From NCBI GenBank assembly GCA_016703525.1, contig JADJBW010000004.1, positions 62,001-126,000 on the forward strand: a stretch of DNA of 64,000 nt, written 5' to 3'. The notes beneath the pieces are model-generated. The model saw nothing but the letters and a program-made list of their open reading frames with translations. It had not been told where the DNA came from and did not search any database. This stretch comes from Actinomycetota bacterium (GTDB lineage: Bacteria > Actinomycetota > Acidimicrobiia > Acidimicrobiales > Microtrichaceae). The position numbers and the translations under genes are program-made. Below, in pieces: positions 50,474-61,629 of this stretch (its first letter is position 1; each line of letters begins with the position of its first letter).

Positions 50474-51883
50474 ATGCCAGCTTCCGCCGATCCGTCTCCC
50501 CGATCCAGCCGTCCGCTCCGCCGCGCCTTCGCGGTCGGCGCCGCTGTGGCCATCGGAATCACCACCTTGGGGGCGGCCGAGCAGGCGGGCGCCGCATCGA
50601 GCGACGAGGTTCGGCTGGTGATCGACTCGATCACCGGCACGCGTGTCGGGCGAGGCGCCGGCGCCGCGAACATCACGGCGCGCGTCACGAACGTCTCCGG
50701 CGTCATGGCCACCGGTGTGGCGGCGCGGCTCGCGCTGCCGGCTGGCATCGAGTTCTCGGCGCCGTCGTCGACCTCGGGATGCACCGTGGCCGGAACGACC
50801 GTGACGTGCGGCCTCGGAGCGCTTGCGGCGGGCAAATCCCGCAACCTCGTCATCGGCGTGCGCGAGACCGACCCGGCCGGAGCGCTCGGTCAGCGGCTCG
50901 GCTGGTTCCTGCCGGTCACGACCAATCAGTTCGACCCGGCGGCCGGCGAAATCTGGGCCCGGGAATGGGATCACGAGGCCGACGGACAGGGTGGCGACCT
51001 GTCGGTGTGCTGGCCGGTCACGAGCCCGAGCCCCCTCATGGATACTGCGGGCGGCGGCACCGCCCCGGATGCCGCCTGCGACGGCACGATCGACGGCCCC
51101 GCACTCGCGCCCGACGCGGACGGCCCCATCGACGCCTTCCCCGACCCGTTCGCCGCCACCGTCACGAGATCCTGGGAGTGGGTCACCGCCGTCACCCCGC
51201 CGACGTCGGGGGCCTTCCGGGCGTGCGGTCTCGGCATCGACGACGGCGGCTACGTCGCTATCGCACCGATCGAGTCGCCGCTCACCAACGCATCGATCGT
51301 GCTGAACCAACCCACGTTCGGCTCGGCAACCTCGGCCCCCTTCGCCATGACCGGCGGGCAGACCTACAAGGTGCTCATGCGCATCTCGAACCGAGGCGCC
51401 GTCGGCATCGACAACGGCGGGGCCAACCTGGGCGGCTGGGACACGTTCGGCATCGTCCCCGACGGTCAGGCGTGCACGAGCAACTCGGCCGTCGTGTTCG
51501 GCATCGGGCAATCCGCGTGGACACAACGGCTGCCCGTGCCCGTCGAGGTCGCGCCGACCTCCGACATCGGGTTGAACGGCGTGATCATCGCGCCCGAGCT
51601 CGACGGCGCCCGACGAAGCACCGCCCGGATCACCAACAACGGGCCCGACTCCGCTCTCACGACGGTGGTCTTCACAGCCCCGTCCGACATCGACGTTCCC
51701 TCCGAGGCGGACGGGTGCATCCTCGATCGCTCATCCAGCGCCGCTGCGTGCAGCCTCGGCCAGATCGAACCGTCCGGCGCGGCCTCGGTGACGCTTGGGT
51801 TCTCCGGCTCGGCGCTGCCTCGCTGGCAGACGCAGACGGCTGGGGTCGATCCCAACCCGGCGAACGACCTCCTGCCCCGATAG
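50474..51883 (+). CDS. secreted protein with DUF11/CARDB-like beta domains
   Basis: A 469-residue protein. ATG 50474 follows GAGGA. Arg-rich start, then a signal peptide ending around AEQAGAASS. Two DUF11/CARDB-like beta-sandwich regions are seen, at the start (ITARVTNVSGVMATGVAARLALPAG with Cys-containing GCTVAGTTVTC) and end (RITNNGPDSALTTVVFTAPSD with Cys pairs GCILD and AACSLG). The middle is a Cys-poor globular stretch. No anchor at the C-terminus, so it is likely released. The 190 bp before it hold no gene. Confidence 0.75.
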   Translation: MPASADPSPRSSRPLRRAFAVGAAVAIGITTLGAAEQAGAASSDEVRLVIDSITGTRVGRGAGAANITARVTNVSGVMATGVAARLALPAGIEFSAPSSTSGCTVAGTTVTCGLGALAAGKSRNLVIGVRETDPAGALGQRLGWFLPVTTNQFDPAAGEIWAREWDHEADGQGGDLSVCWPVTSPSPLMDTAGGGTAPDAACDGTIDGPALAPDADGPIDAFPDPFAATVTRSWEWVTAVTPPTSGAFRACGLGIDDGGYVAIAPIESPLTNASIVLNQPTFGSATSAPFAMTGGQTYKVLMRISNRGAVGIDNGGANLGGWDTFGIVPDGQACTSNSAVVFGIGQSAWTQRLPVPVEVAPTSDIGLNGVIIAPELDGARRSTARITNNGPDSALTTVVFTAPSDIDVPSEADGCILDRSSSAAACSLGQIEPSGAASVTLGFSGSALPRWQTQTAGVDPNPANDLLPR

Positions 51884-51956
51884 CCGACTGATAGCCGACC
51901 GCTGGCCCGCCGCACACGACGCCGCTACGGTGCGCCTCCGGGGCTACGGTGCGCCC

Positions 51957-52967
51957 ATGGAGCGACCCCGTCCCCTCAACCGCCGGGTGGTCCTGAAACG
52001 GCGCCCGGAAGGGTTGCTGCTCAATGCGGATGTCGAGCTGATCCACGACACCGCTCCCGAACTCGGCGAAGGTGAAGCGCTGCTGCGGATCATGTACCTC
52101 GGCATGGATGCGACCGTGCGCACGTGGCTCAACCGTGGCGAGGGCTACCTACCGGCGGTCGAGATCGGCGAGACCGTGCGCTGCAGCGCGGTCGGCCGCG
52201 TGATCGAGACCCGGTCGGACAAGTTCGCCGTCGGCGACCTGGCGTACACGCTCGGCGGCTGGGCGGAGTACTGCGTCATCCGCGACGACGTCTTCACCAC
52301 GCCGCTTCCGCCCGACACCGACCTGCCCGCCATGATGTCGGTGTTCGGGGCGACCGGGCTCACCGCGTACCTCGGCATCACCGAGATCGGACGGGCGCAG
52401 CCGGACGAGACGGTCGTGGTGTCCGCCGCCGCGGGCGCAACCGGGTCGCTCGCCGGGCAGATCGCGAAGATCCTCGGCTGTCGAGTCGTCGGCATCGTCG
52501 GCACCGACGACAAGGCGCGGTTCATCACCGAGGAACTCGGCTTCGACGCGGCGATCAACCATCGCACCGACGACGTTGCCGCAGCGCTGGCCGAGCACTG
52601 CCCGGAGCGGATCGACGTCTACTTCGACAACGTCGGAGGACCCGTGCTCGACGCCGTGCTCGGCCACATCGCTCGCGGCGCACGCATCGTGCTGTGCGGC
52701 GCGATCTCGGTCTACAACGAGCAACGCAAGCAGCCGGGGCCGGCGAACTACTTGAACCTGATTTCGCGTCGGGCACGGATGGAGGGGTTCATCGCGATGG
52801 ATCACTGGGCCCGGTTCGACGAGATCATGACGGCGCTGCGGACCTGGGTCGACTCCGGGCAGCTTCGCCACGTCGAGTGCTTCTACGACGGACTCGACCA
52901 CGCCGTCGACGCCTTGAACGCGCTGTTCACCGGCCAGAACACCGGCAAGGTCATCCTTCGCCCCTGA
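51957..52967 (+). CDS. NADPH-dependent medium-chain oxidoreductase (CurA/PTGR-like)
   Basis: A 336-residue zinc-free MDR enzyme. The start ATG 51957 is the only sensible one. LGMDATVRTWLN, FGATGLTAYLGITEIG, VVVSAAAGATGSLAGQIAKILGCRVVGI (NADPH-binding AxxGxxG), FDNVGGPVLDAVLGHI and NYLNLISRRARMEGF are hallmark blocks of the CurA/leukotriene B4 dehydrogenase group. Such enzymes reduce the double bond of enones. Monocistronic. Confidence 0.92.
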   Translation: MERPRPLNRRVVLKRRPEGLLLNADVELIHDTAPELGEGEALLRIMYLGMDATVRTWLNRGEGYLPAVEIGETVRCSAVGRVIETRSDKFAVGDLAYTLGGWAEYCVIRDDVFTTPLPPDTDLPAMMSVFGATGLTAYLGITEIGRAQPDETVVVSAAAGATGSLAGQIAKILGCRVVGIVGTDDKARFITEELGFDAAINHRTDDVAAALAEHCPERIDVYFDNVGGPVLDAVLGHIARGARIVLCGAISVYNEQRKQPGPANYLNLISRRARMEGFIAMDHWARFDEIMTALRTWVDSGQLRHVECFYDGLDHAVDALNALFTGQNTGKVILRP

Positions 52968-53055
52968 CCGCGACGCCTGACGTGGCGACGAAACGGCCAC
53001 CCCCGCCGTACCCCTCAAGCCGGGTTGACGCGGGAGCGGCGATAGGGTCCACCCG

Positions 53056-54315
53056 ATGGCCCGAGGCACCCCAGCACCCAGGGGAGACCGCCCCGTTCGG
53101 CCGCTGCGGCGACTCGTCGACCTGCTGGGGCCGACCGACAGCGCGGCGCGGCAGAGCCTCATCGCGCTCGTGTTCAACTCGATCACCAGCTTCGGCGCCG
53201 GCCTCATGCTCGTCAGCTTCGAATCGACATGGCGCCGCCTGCCCCCCATGTTGATCCTGGTTCCGGCAGCCATCGGGCTGCGCGGCAACGTGTTCTCCAC
53301 GCTCGGCAACCGTCTCTCGACGTCGCTGCACACCGGCGCGTTCCGGGTGTCGTGGCGGATCGACTCGGTGCTCGGCCAGAACCTCGTGGCCTCGTTCGCC
53401 CTCACATCGTTCCTGTCGGTCGTCCTCGCCGGCATCGCGACGGCGATCGGGACGGCGCTGGGCGTCACCGACATGGTCTCGAGCCTCCAACTCGTCGCCA
53501 TCGCGGTGATCGGCGGCGTGATCGGCTCGCTCGTCGTGGCCGCGGCAACCGTGCTCCTCGCGATCGGAGCGGTGCGCTACTCGTGGGACCTCGACAACCT
53601 CGTCGCGCCGACGGTGTCGACGCTCGGCGACGTGGTCACCATCCCGGCCTTGTGGGTCGCCGCCGAACTCGTCGGCTCGGGTCCATCCACCCGCATCACC
53701 GGCCTGGCCATCGCTCTCGCCGCGACCGCCGCGATCGTCTGGTCGTGGCGGTCGGCCCACTCGCTGCTCTCCACGATCACCCGCGAGTCGCTCCCCGTGT
53801 TGACCGTCGCGCTCGCGCTCTCGGCCCTCGCCGGCGTCGTCCTGCAGAAGCAACAGCACCTCCTCGCCACGCTCCCGGCGATCTGGGTGCTACAACCTGC
53901 ATTCGTCTCCTCGGCCGGCGCACTCGGCGGCATCCTGTCGGGCCGCGTGTCGACCGGTCTCCACATCGGCTCGGTCGAGCCGACGTTCTCGCCCGGTCCC
54001 ACAGCGCGACGCGACGGCTCGCTCGTGTTCGGCCTCGCCGTGCCACTGCTGTTGCTCAACGCGCTCGGCGCGTCACTGGTCGCCCGTATTGGCTCGGGCG
54101 GCCAGCCGGGTTTCGGATGGGTGCTCGCCGCAGCCACGCTCGCCACCATCGCCACCATGGCGGTCGTGGCCGCCGTGTCGTACTTCGCGACCATCGGCGC
54201 CTGGCACTTCAACGTCGACCCCGACACCTACGGCGTGCCGATCGTGACTGCGGTCGCGGACTTCGTCGGGACGATGGCGCTGGTGATCGCCGTCGTCGCC
54301 CTCGGCATCACCTAG
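53056..54315 (+). CDS. MgtE/SLC41-type divalent cation transporter (membrane domains only)
   Basis: A 419-residue membrane protein with two MgtE-like transmembrane repeats. The signature GLRGNVFSTLGNRLSTSLHTG falls near residue 75 and its echo LQPAFVSSAGALGGILSGRVSTGLHIG near 285, the two half-channels. There is no N-terminal MgtE_N or CBS domain, as in the SLC41-like form. Predicted Mg2+ (or other divalent cation) transport. About 9-10 helices. Confidence 0.85.
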   Translation: MARGTPAPRGDRPVRPLRRLVDLLGPTDSAARQSLIALVFNSITSFGAGLMLVSFESTWRRLPPMLILVPAAIGLRGNVFSTLGNRLSTSLHTGAFRVSWRIDSVLGQNLVASFALTSFLSVVLAGIATAIGTALGVTDMVSSLQLVAIAVIGGVIGSLVVAAATVLLAIGAVRYSWDLDNLVAPTVSTLGDVVTIPALWVAAELVGSGPSTRITGLAIALAATAAIVWSWRSAHSLLSTITRESLPVLTVALALSALAGVVLQKQQHLLATLPAIWVLQPAFVSSAGALGGILSGRVSTGLHIGSVEPTFSPGPTARRDGSLVFGLAVPLLLLNALGASLVARIGSGGQPGFGWVLAAATLATIATMAVVAAVSYFATIGAWHFNVDPDTYGVPIVTAVADFVGTMALVIAVVALGIT

Positions 54316-54375
54316 CCCCGCGACCGCGCGGCCAGCCCGCGCCACGAACCGGCACCGCTGCCGGCGCTTCCGTTT

Positions 54376-54392
54376 CCTGACGGCCCGTCAGG
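54376..54392. promoter_or_regulatory. palindrome upstream of acyl-CoA dehydrogenase pair
   Basis: CCTGACG-GCC-CGTCAGG, ending 15 bp before ATG 54408. Position and symmetry fit a TetR-family operator of fatty-acid or steroid catabolic genes. Regulator not in the vicinity. Confidence 0.5.
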
Positions 54393-54407
54393 TATCGTCG
54401 ACGGGCG

Positions 54408-55592
<1,185 letters not shown>

Positions 55593-55593
55593 C

Positions 55594-56571
55594 ATGGACC
55601 TCCTTCCCACCTCCGAACAAGACGAGATCGTCTCCACGGTTCGAGCCGTGCTCGCCGACCGACACCAGCTCGGCGAGCCGCTCGGCGACGAACTGTGGTC
55701 GGCGGCCGCCGAGCAGGGCTGGTTCCTGATCGGGCTGCCCGAGTCCGCGGGCGGAGTCGGCTACAGCATCATCGAGGAGAGCCTCGTGATGCGCGAACTC
55801 GGCACCGCCTGTGCACCCGGCCCGTTCCTGGCCACGGTGCTCGCCGCGCACGTAGCGGCGCTCGCCGGTAACGCCGAGCTCACCGCGGCGATCGGCGCGG
55901 GATCGCACCGCGTTGCGCTCGCCGAACGGCTCGACCCGGAGCGATTCGCCGTGCAGGACCTCCCCGGCGCGTCGCTCGTGCTCGTCGTCGACGAGGCCGG
56001 CATCAGGGTGGTCGACGCCGCGCACGTCTCGGCGAGCGCCGTCGACTCGATCGACGAGCTCGTTCCGGTGGCGTACACCGACGGAGCGATCACCGGCGAG
56101 CCGCTGGCAGCGCTGAGCGGTGACGACGCGATCGACGTGCTGCTCGACGGGGCGCTGCTGGTCGCCGCCGGGCTCGCCGGGCTCGCCGAAGCGACGGTCA
56201 CCCAATCGGTCGCGTACGGCAAGGACCGCGAGCAGTTCGGCCAGCCGATCGGTGCGTTTCAGGCGGTCAAACACCGCTGCGCCGACATGGCGACCCGAGC
56301 GGAGATCGCGTCGTGCCAGGTCGCCTACGCCGCGATCACGCGACGCGACCGGCGCGACGACGCCGCCTTCCATGTGGACGCGGCGCGCATCGTTGCCACA
56401 CGAGCAGCCATCGACAACAGCCAGATCAACGTGCAGAACCACGGCGGCATCGGCTTCACCTGGGAGCACACCGCGCACCGATTCGTGACGCGGGCCCGGG
56501 TGTGGTCGCTTCGCCTCGGCAGCAGCGCCAGCCACCAGTCATCGCTGTTGGCCCGCAGCGCCGCCGACTAG
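55594..56571 (+). CDS. acyl-CoA dehydrogenase, second subunit
   Basis: A 325-residue ACAD-fold protein, shorter than the first. Domain N is normal, but the middle beta-domain is shortened and the FAD-binding SEPGxGSD block is missing. The C-domain keeps KDREQFGQPIGAFQAVKHRCADM and the helix INVQNHGGIGFTWEHTAH. This is the expected make-up of the partner subunit in heteromeric FadE pairs. Starts at ATG 55594, 1 bp after the previous stop. Confidence 0.9.
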   Translation: MDLLPTSEQDEIVSTVRAVLADRHQLGEPLGDELWSAAAEQGWFLIGLPESAGGVGYSIIEESLVMRELGTACAPGPFLATVLAAHVAALAGNAELTAAIGAGSHRVALAERLDPERFAVQDLPGASLVLVVDEAGIRVVDAAHVSASAVDSIDELVPVAYTDGAITGEPLAALSGDDAIDVLLDGALLVAAGLAGLAEATVTQSVAYGKDREQFGQPIGAFQAVKHRCADMATRAEIASCQVAYAAITRRDRRDDAAFHVDAARIVATRAAIDNSQINVQNHGGIGFTWEHTAHRFVTRARVWSLRLGSSASHQSSLLARSAAD

Positions 56572-56685
56572 CGGCGGTTCGCCGAGTCGCTCATCAGTGC
56601 CGAGCCTCATCAGTGCCGAGCGGCACACATCGCTCGCGGTCGAGGCGCCGAACAGCCCCGCGGCGTCGACCCGTTCGGTGCGGAC

Positions 56686-57417
56686 TCAGCCGCCGAGGTT
56701 CAGGCCCGGTCGCGGCCGAAGCACGAACTGGGTCGTCGCCGCAGCGTCGAGCTGCGCCGGGGTCGACGTGGAGCCGACGCTCGCCGTCACGCTGAACCGA
56801 TTCATGAAGTCGGGGTTGTCGTACCCACCGGGATACACGCCGATGCCGACGCCGTCGAAGCTCGCCTGGGTTCCGGTGGACGCGTACGTACCGACGCCGA
56901 TGGCGTCGAACTCGCAGTCGCCGTCAGACGCACTCACCACGGCCACGCCGACCGGAATGGCGCCCATGCCCACGACGAACACGCCGACCTTGCCGGCACC
57001 GGCGTTGGCGAGGCCGTAGACCCCGCCGATGCTGCCGGCCGAATCGAGCAGCACGTTGGTCTGGGCACCGGCCAGATCCGCCGTGCGGGAGCAATCCGAC
57101 CCCGGATCACGGTTGAACCGGGCGTCGACCGAGAGCGAACCGCTGTCGACGTGCTGGCCGACGAGCTCGACGGGCGCCAAGGTGAGCGGCTCCTCGGGGA
57201 CCGTGGTCGAGGTCGTCGTGGTGGTCTCCTCGACCAACGTGGTCGTCGTCTCCGGGGCGACCGTGGTCTCGACCGGATCTGCCGTCGTCGTCGTGGTGGT
57301 GGTCTCGACCGGATCGACCGTCGTTGTGGTGGTGGTCTCCTGCGAGCCGGCGACGCCGGTCCATGTGCACAGCGAGACCGCTGTCAGCACGCTCGCAACC
57401 ATTCCAATTCGTCGCAC
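56686..57417 (-). CDS. secreted protein with Thr-rich linker
   Basis: A 243-residue protein starting at GTG 57417 after GGGAGGG. Signal peptide (IGMVASVLTAVSLCTWTGVAGS), then about 50 residues almost wholly Thr/Val/Glu in repeating VDPVETTTTTT units, and a C-terminal domain (about 150 residues) with LVGQHVDSGSLSVDARFN, two Cys (DCSRT, DCEFD) and Gly-rich strands. It has no membrane anchor. No known family; the linker style resembles the surface protein at 47328. Confidence 0.7.
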   Translation of the reverse strand: MRRIGMVASVLTAVSLCTWTGVAGSQETTTTTTVDPVETTTTTTTADPVETTVAPETTTTLVEETTTTTSTTVPEEPLTLAPVELVGQHVDSGSLSVDARFNRDPGSDCSRTADLAGAQTNVLLDSAGSIGGVYGLANAGAGKVGVFVVGMGAIPVGVAVVSASDGDCEFDAIGVGTYASTGTQASFDGVGIGVYPGGYDNPDFMNRFSVTASVGSTSTPAQLDAAATTQFVLRPRPGLNLGG

Positions 57418-57582
57418 GAGACCCTCCCAGGCATCGAGACGGCACCGATGTGGTGTCGCCCAGGGCTCTGCGGTCAGGGTACTGGGCGACCTCCGGGTCA
57501 ACAAGGGCACCCCCATTGGGCGAAGTTGCCCGCACAGTGCCGTCTACCGTGGACCGAGACGCGGCAAACGGGGGACCACGAC

Positions 57583-58834
57583 ATGACCGACCTGCTCGCA
57601 CTGTCCGAGGCCATCATCGACGGCGCACGCTCGATCGACGACCACCATCCTGTCGCCTTCGCGGCCGGAGCGACGCTGCAGGAACTCGCGCCCGACCTCG
57701 CCTTTGTCGAATCGTTCTCGAACTCGATCGTGTACCGCGACGACGAAGGACTGGCGATGGTCGACGCCGGCAGCCCGCTGCACGCACCCGCCATCGTGCA
57801 GCGCGTGCGACTGGACCGCCCTCCCGCTGCGGACCGCGGTGTTCACCCACGGCCACGTCGACCACATCTATGCGGTGCCGCTCCTCGAGCGCGCACAGTC
57901 CGACCCCTGCCATGTGATTGCGCACGAACGCACCCCCGAACGGTTCCGGCGCTACGAGCGCACCAACGGCTACAACGCCGCGATCAACCAGCGACAGTTC
58001 CAGCTCGCTGCGCCCCTGTTCCCAGGCGACTACCGCTACCCCGACGAGGTCTACCGCGACACGCTCGGCATTCGCGCCAGCGGCCTCGACCTGGTTCTTC
58101 ACCACGCCCGCGGCGAGACCGACGACGGCACCTGGCTGTGGGATCCGGCCCACCGCGCGGTCCTGACGGGCGACCTGTTCATCTGGGCCAGCCCCAACTG
58201 CGGCAACCCGCAGAAGGCCCAGCGGTACTGCGACGAGTGGGCCGTTGCGCTCCGTCGAATGGCGGCACTCCGTCCCGAACTGCTGCTCCCCGGCCACGGA
58301 CTCCCGATCGCCGGAGCCGAGCGTGTGCAGCGGGTGCTCACCGAAACCGCCCGCTACCTCGAGTCGATCTTCGACCAGACCATCGACGCGATGAACACCG
58401 GGGCGACCCTCGACGAGATCCTGCACAGCGTCCGCCCGCCCGCCGACCTGGATGATGCGCCCTGGCTGCAGCCGGTCTACGACGAGCCGGAGTTCGTCGT
58501 CCGCGGCATCTGGCGGCTCTACGGCGGCTGGTACGACGGCAACCCGGCGCACCTCAAGCCGGCGCCCGACGACGCGGTGGCCGCCGAGGTCGCTTCGCTC
58601 GCGGGCGGAGCCGATCGGCTGGCGCGACGGGCGCTCGAACTGTCGAGCGCGGGCGACCACCGACTGGCCGGGCACCTCATCGAGTTCGCGGGCCGGGCCG
58701 CTCCTGCCGACGAGGAGATCCGCCGGGCACGCGCGACCGTGTTTGCCGAGCGGGCCCGCCAGGAACGCTCGACCATGTCGAAGGGCGTGTTCTCGTGGGC
58801 CGCCCGGTCCGCGTCGCCCGGCCCGAAGGGCTGA
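57583..58834 (+). pseudogene. alkylsulfatase-like metallo-beta-lactamase protein (one frameshift)
   Basis: About 417 residues when one missing base near 57805-57812 is restored. The first 75 residues (LQELAPDLAFVESFSNSIVYRDDEGLAMVDAG) and the rest, starting LPLRTAVFTHGHVDHIYAVPLLE, lie in different frames. The metal ligands THGHVDH, the later GDLFIWAS and LLPGHGLPI are kept, and the C-terminal region (PDDAVAAEVASLAGGADRLARRALEL) matches the dimerisation part of the SdsA1/BDS1-type alkylsulfatases. A sequencing indel is the simplest explanation. Confidence 0.78.
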
Positions 58835-58965
58835 TTCCGGGAGCGGCCGACTTCGAGCACAGAATCCGGGTCGACCGGCACTCAACGACTGGCGTTCGAC
58901 GACCGGGCCGGAACGGCTGCCCGACGGCCTGCCACGACGCTGCCGGCCGGGACGCGGCGGTCGAA

Positions 58966-60811
58966 TCAGTTGATCGTGAGCCCGCGGTCCTCGGCCTCGG
59001 CGGCAAGTTCCAACCACGCCTCGTCGACCGCCGCCAGATCTGCGTCGACCGCCGCAAGGTCGCCGGCGAGCGCCGCCAGCCGTTCGTGGTCGGCCGCAAC
59101 CGCTGCGAGGCCGGCGGTGAGCTCGTCGCGTTTTGCCCCCAGCGTCGCCTGACGACGCTCGATCTCGCGCATCCGATGGCGCAGCGTGGACGGACTCGTC
59201 ACGCTTGCGCTGCGAGCCCCGCCCCCACCGTCCGAGCCGCCAGCTCCGGCGCCCGTCGAGCCGGCCGTCGAGCCGCCGGATGTGCGACCGCTCGTGCCGC
59301 CGCGAACGTCGCCACCGCTCGCCCCGGCCGGCCGCAGGCCGGCGACCGCCCCTCGGCGACGTGGCGCGACCCGGCAGTCCTGCTCGTAGGCCGCGTAGCC
59401 GCCGGGTCGCCGGCCGGCGGTGCCTTCGCCGTCGCAGATGATCACGTCGGCGACGGCTCGCTCGAGAAGGGCTCGGTCGTGACTCACCACGATCACGGCG
59501 CCCGGCCAATCGTCCAGGAAGTCCTCGAGGGCGCGCAGGGTGTCGAGATCCAGGTCGTTCGTCGGCTCGTCGAGCAACAGAACGTTGGGATGTTGCGCCA
59601 GCACCATCAGCAACTGCAGCCGACGTCGTTCTCCCCCGGACAGCAGACGGATCGGCGTGCTGCGCGTCCCCGTCGAACCAGAAGCGCTCGGCCAGGGCTC
59701 GATCGCGATGATCGGGCTGGCGGTGCGGGCCGGCGATCGCGTCACGCACGCGCAGATCGGGGTCGAGCGTTCGCCCCATCTGATCGAACCACCCGATACG
59801 CACGGTCGAGCCGACATCGACTCGCCCCTCGCTCGGGCTCAGACGCCCGCCGAGCACCGCGAGCAGCGTCGACTTCCCGGCACCGTTGCGGCCGACGACG
59901 CCGAGCCGTTCGCCCGGGTCGATCGCCAGGTCGAGCCCACGGAAGAGCCAGTCGTCTTCGCCGAACCGATGGCCGACACCGTGCAGCTCGATCACCCTGT
60001 CACCCAGGCGCGGGGTGTCGAGGTGCAGGTCGAGCTCGCCCTCGCGAGCCGCTGCCCGTGGCCCACCCTCGACGATCGCGGTCGCCGAGGCGATGCGCGC
60101 CTTCGGCTTCGAGGTCCGCGCCGGGGCACCCCGTCGCAGCCACGCCAGTTCGGTCCTCGCGAGGTTGCGGCGCACCGTTTCGGCCGCAGCGTCGTGCGCA
60201 GCCCGCGCAGCCCGTCCGTCGAGGTACGCGTCGTAGCCGCCCTCGTGCACGAACGCGTCGCCACGGTCGAGCTCGATCACACGGTTGGTCACGCGATCGA
60301 GCACATGACGGTCGTGGGTGACGAGCACCAGACCGCCCGCCCAGCCGGCGAGCCGCTCCTCCAGCCACGCGATGGCGTCAAGATCGAGATGGTTCGTCGG
60401 CTCGTCGAGGATCAGCAGGTCCGCCGGTTCGACCAGCGCCCGCGCCAGCGCAACCCGCTTCGCCTGGCCGCCCGACAGCTGATCGACCGGCGTGTCGAGG
60501 AGATGTCCCAGGCCGAGTCGGTCGACGATCGAATCGGACTCCCACGTGCCTCCGGCGGCCTCGTGGACGCTGCTCCCTGCGAGCACGGGCTCCTGCGCGA
60601 GCATGGCGACCCGAGCCCCGCGACCCATGCGCACCTCACCGCTCTCAGGTCGTTCCTGCCCCGCCAACACGCGCAGCAACGTCGACTTGCCACAGCCGTT
60701 GATCCCCACGATCCCCAGCCGATCGCCGGTCGACACCGTGAGCGACAGGTCTCGGAAGAGCGGCCGACCGGGGCGGGACGCGTTGACCCGTTGGGCATCG
60801 ACGAGGATCAC
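58966..60811 (-). pseudogene. ABC-F family ATPase (Uup-like), one frameshift
   Basis: Two ATPase domains joined by the ABC-F linker: GINGCGKSTLLRVLAG, LSGGQAKRVALARAL and LLILDEPTNHLDLDAI in the first; GRNGAGKSTLLAVLGG, LSGGERRRLQLLMVLA and LLLDEPTNDLDLDTL in the second. The latter part lies in another frame; the switch is near 59655-59662. GTG 60811 starts the protein. The C-terminus adds a Gly/Ser-rich spacer and a coiled coil, as in Uup. ABC-F proteins act on the ribosome; restoring one base gives about 614 residues. Confidence 0.85.
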
Positions 60812-60828
60812 CCCGAGAGCGTAGAGGC

Positions 60829-61629
60829 ATGATGAGACCCATGATCACCGACCACTTCCTGGTCCCCGACCGGGTCGCCATCGTCACCGGGGCCGGGCGC
60901 GGCATCGGCGCGGCAACCGCCCGCACGCTCGCGGAGGCGGGTGCCGACGTCGTCATCAGCGCCCGAACCGAGGCCCAGCTGCGCGAGGTCGCCGACGACG
61001 TGGAGGCGCTCGGCCGCCGAGCCGTATGCGTCCCCGCCGACCTCTCCGACCTCGACGAGTTGCCCCGATTGGTGCAGGCGGCGGTCGACGAGTTCGGCCG
61101 GCTCGACATCGTGATCAACAACGTCGGCGGTTCGTTCCCCCGTCCGTTGCTGCAGACGAGCGCCGCCATGTTCGAGAAGGCGTTCCATTTCAACGTCACC
61201 ACGGCGTTGGAACTGTCGAAAGCAGCGATACCCGCGATGCTGACCAACGGCGGGGGGTCGATCGTCAACATCAGTTCGGCGATCGGGCGCCTCACCGATC
61301 GTGGGTTCGCCGCCTACGGAACGGCAAAGGCAGCGCTGAGCCACCTGACGCGGCTCATGGCGACCGAGTGCGCTCCCCGTGTGCGGGTGAACGCGATCGC
61401 CGTCGGGGCGACCGCGACCTCGGCACTCGAAACGGTCGTCACCGACGACGGGTTGCGATCGGCCATGGAGACCAACACACCGCTGCGACGGCTGGGCGAC
61501 CCCCTCGACATCGCGCTCGGAGCGCTCTACCTCTGCTCCCCCGCCGGCAGCTACCTCACCGGCAAGATCATCGAGATCGACGGCGGCCTGACAGCGCCGA
61601 ACCTCCCGCTCGATCTGGCGGACCTTTAG
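60829..61629 (+). CDS. short-chain dehydrogenase/reductase
   Basis: A 266-residue classical SDR. ATG 60829, 60832 and 60841 are all possible starts; GAGG at 60824 best suits 60832. RVAIVTGAGRGIGAATARTL, VINNVGGSF, VNISSAIGRL (Ser), YGTAKAALSHL (YxxxK), and EIDGGLTAPNLPL. All catalytic residues are present. Resembles 7-alpha-hydroxysteroid dehydrogenase and FabG-like enzymes. Divergent from the ABC-F gene with an 18-bp gap. Confidence 0.92.
   Translation: MMRPMITDHFLVPDRVAIVTGAGRGIGAATARTLAEAGADVVISARTEAQLREVADDVEALGRRAVCVPADLSDLDELPRLVQAAVDEFGRLDIVINNVGGSFPRPLLQTSAAMFEKAFHFNVTTALELSKAAIPAMLTNGGGSIVNISSAIGRLTDRGFAAYGTAKAALSHLTRLMATECAPRVRVNAIAVGATATSALETVVTDDGLRSAMETNTPLRRLGDPLDIALGALYLCSPAGSYLTGKIIEIDGGLTAPNLPLDLADL

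Noticed and set aside
51924..51955. direct repeat GCTACGGTGCGCC upstream of the CurA-like gene
   Set aside because: Only two short copies in GC-rich sequence; too little to call a regulatory site.
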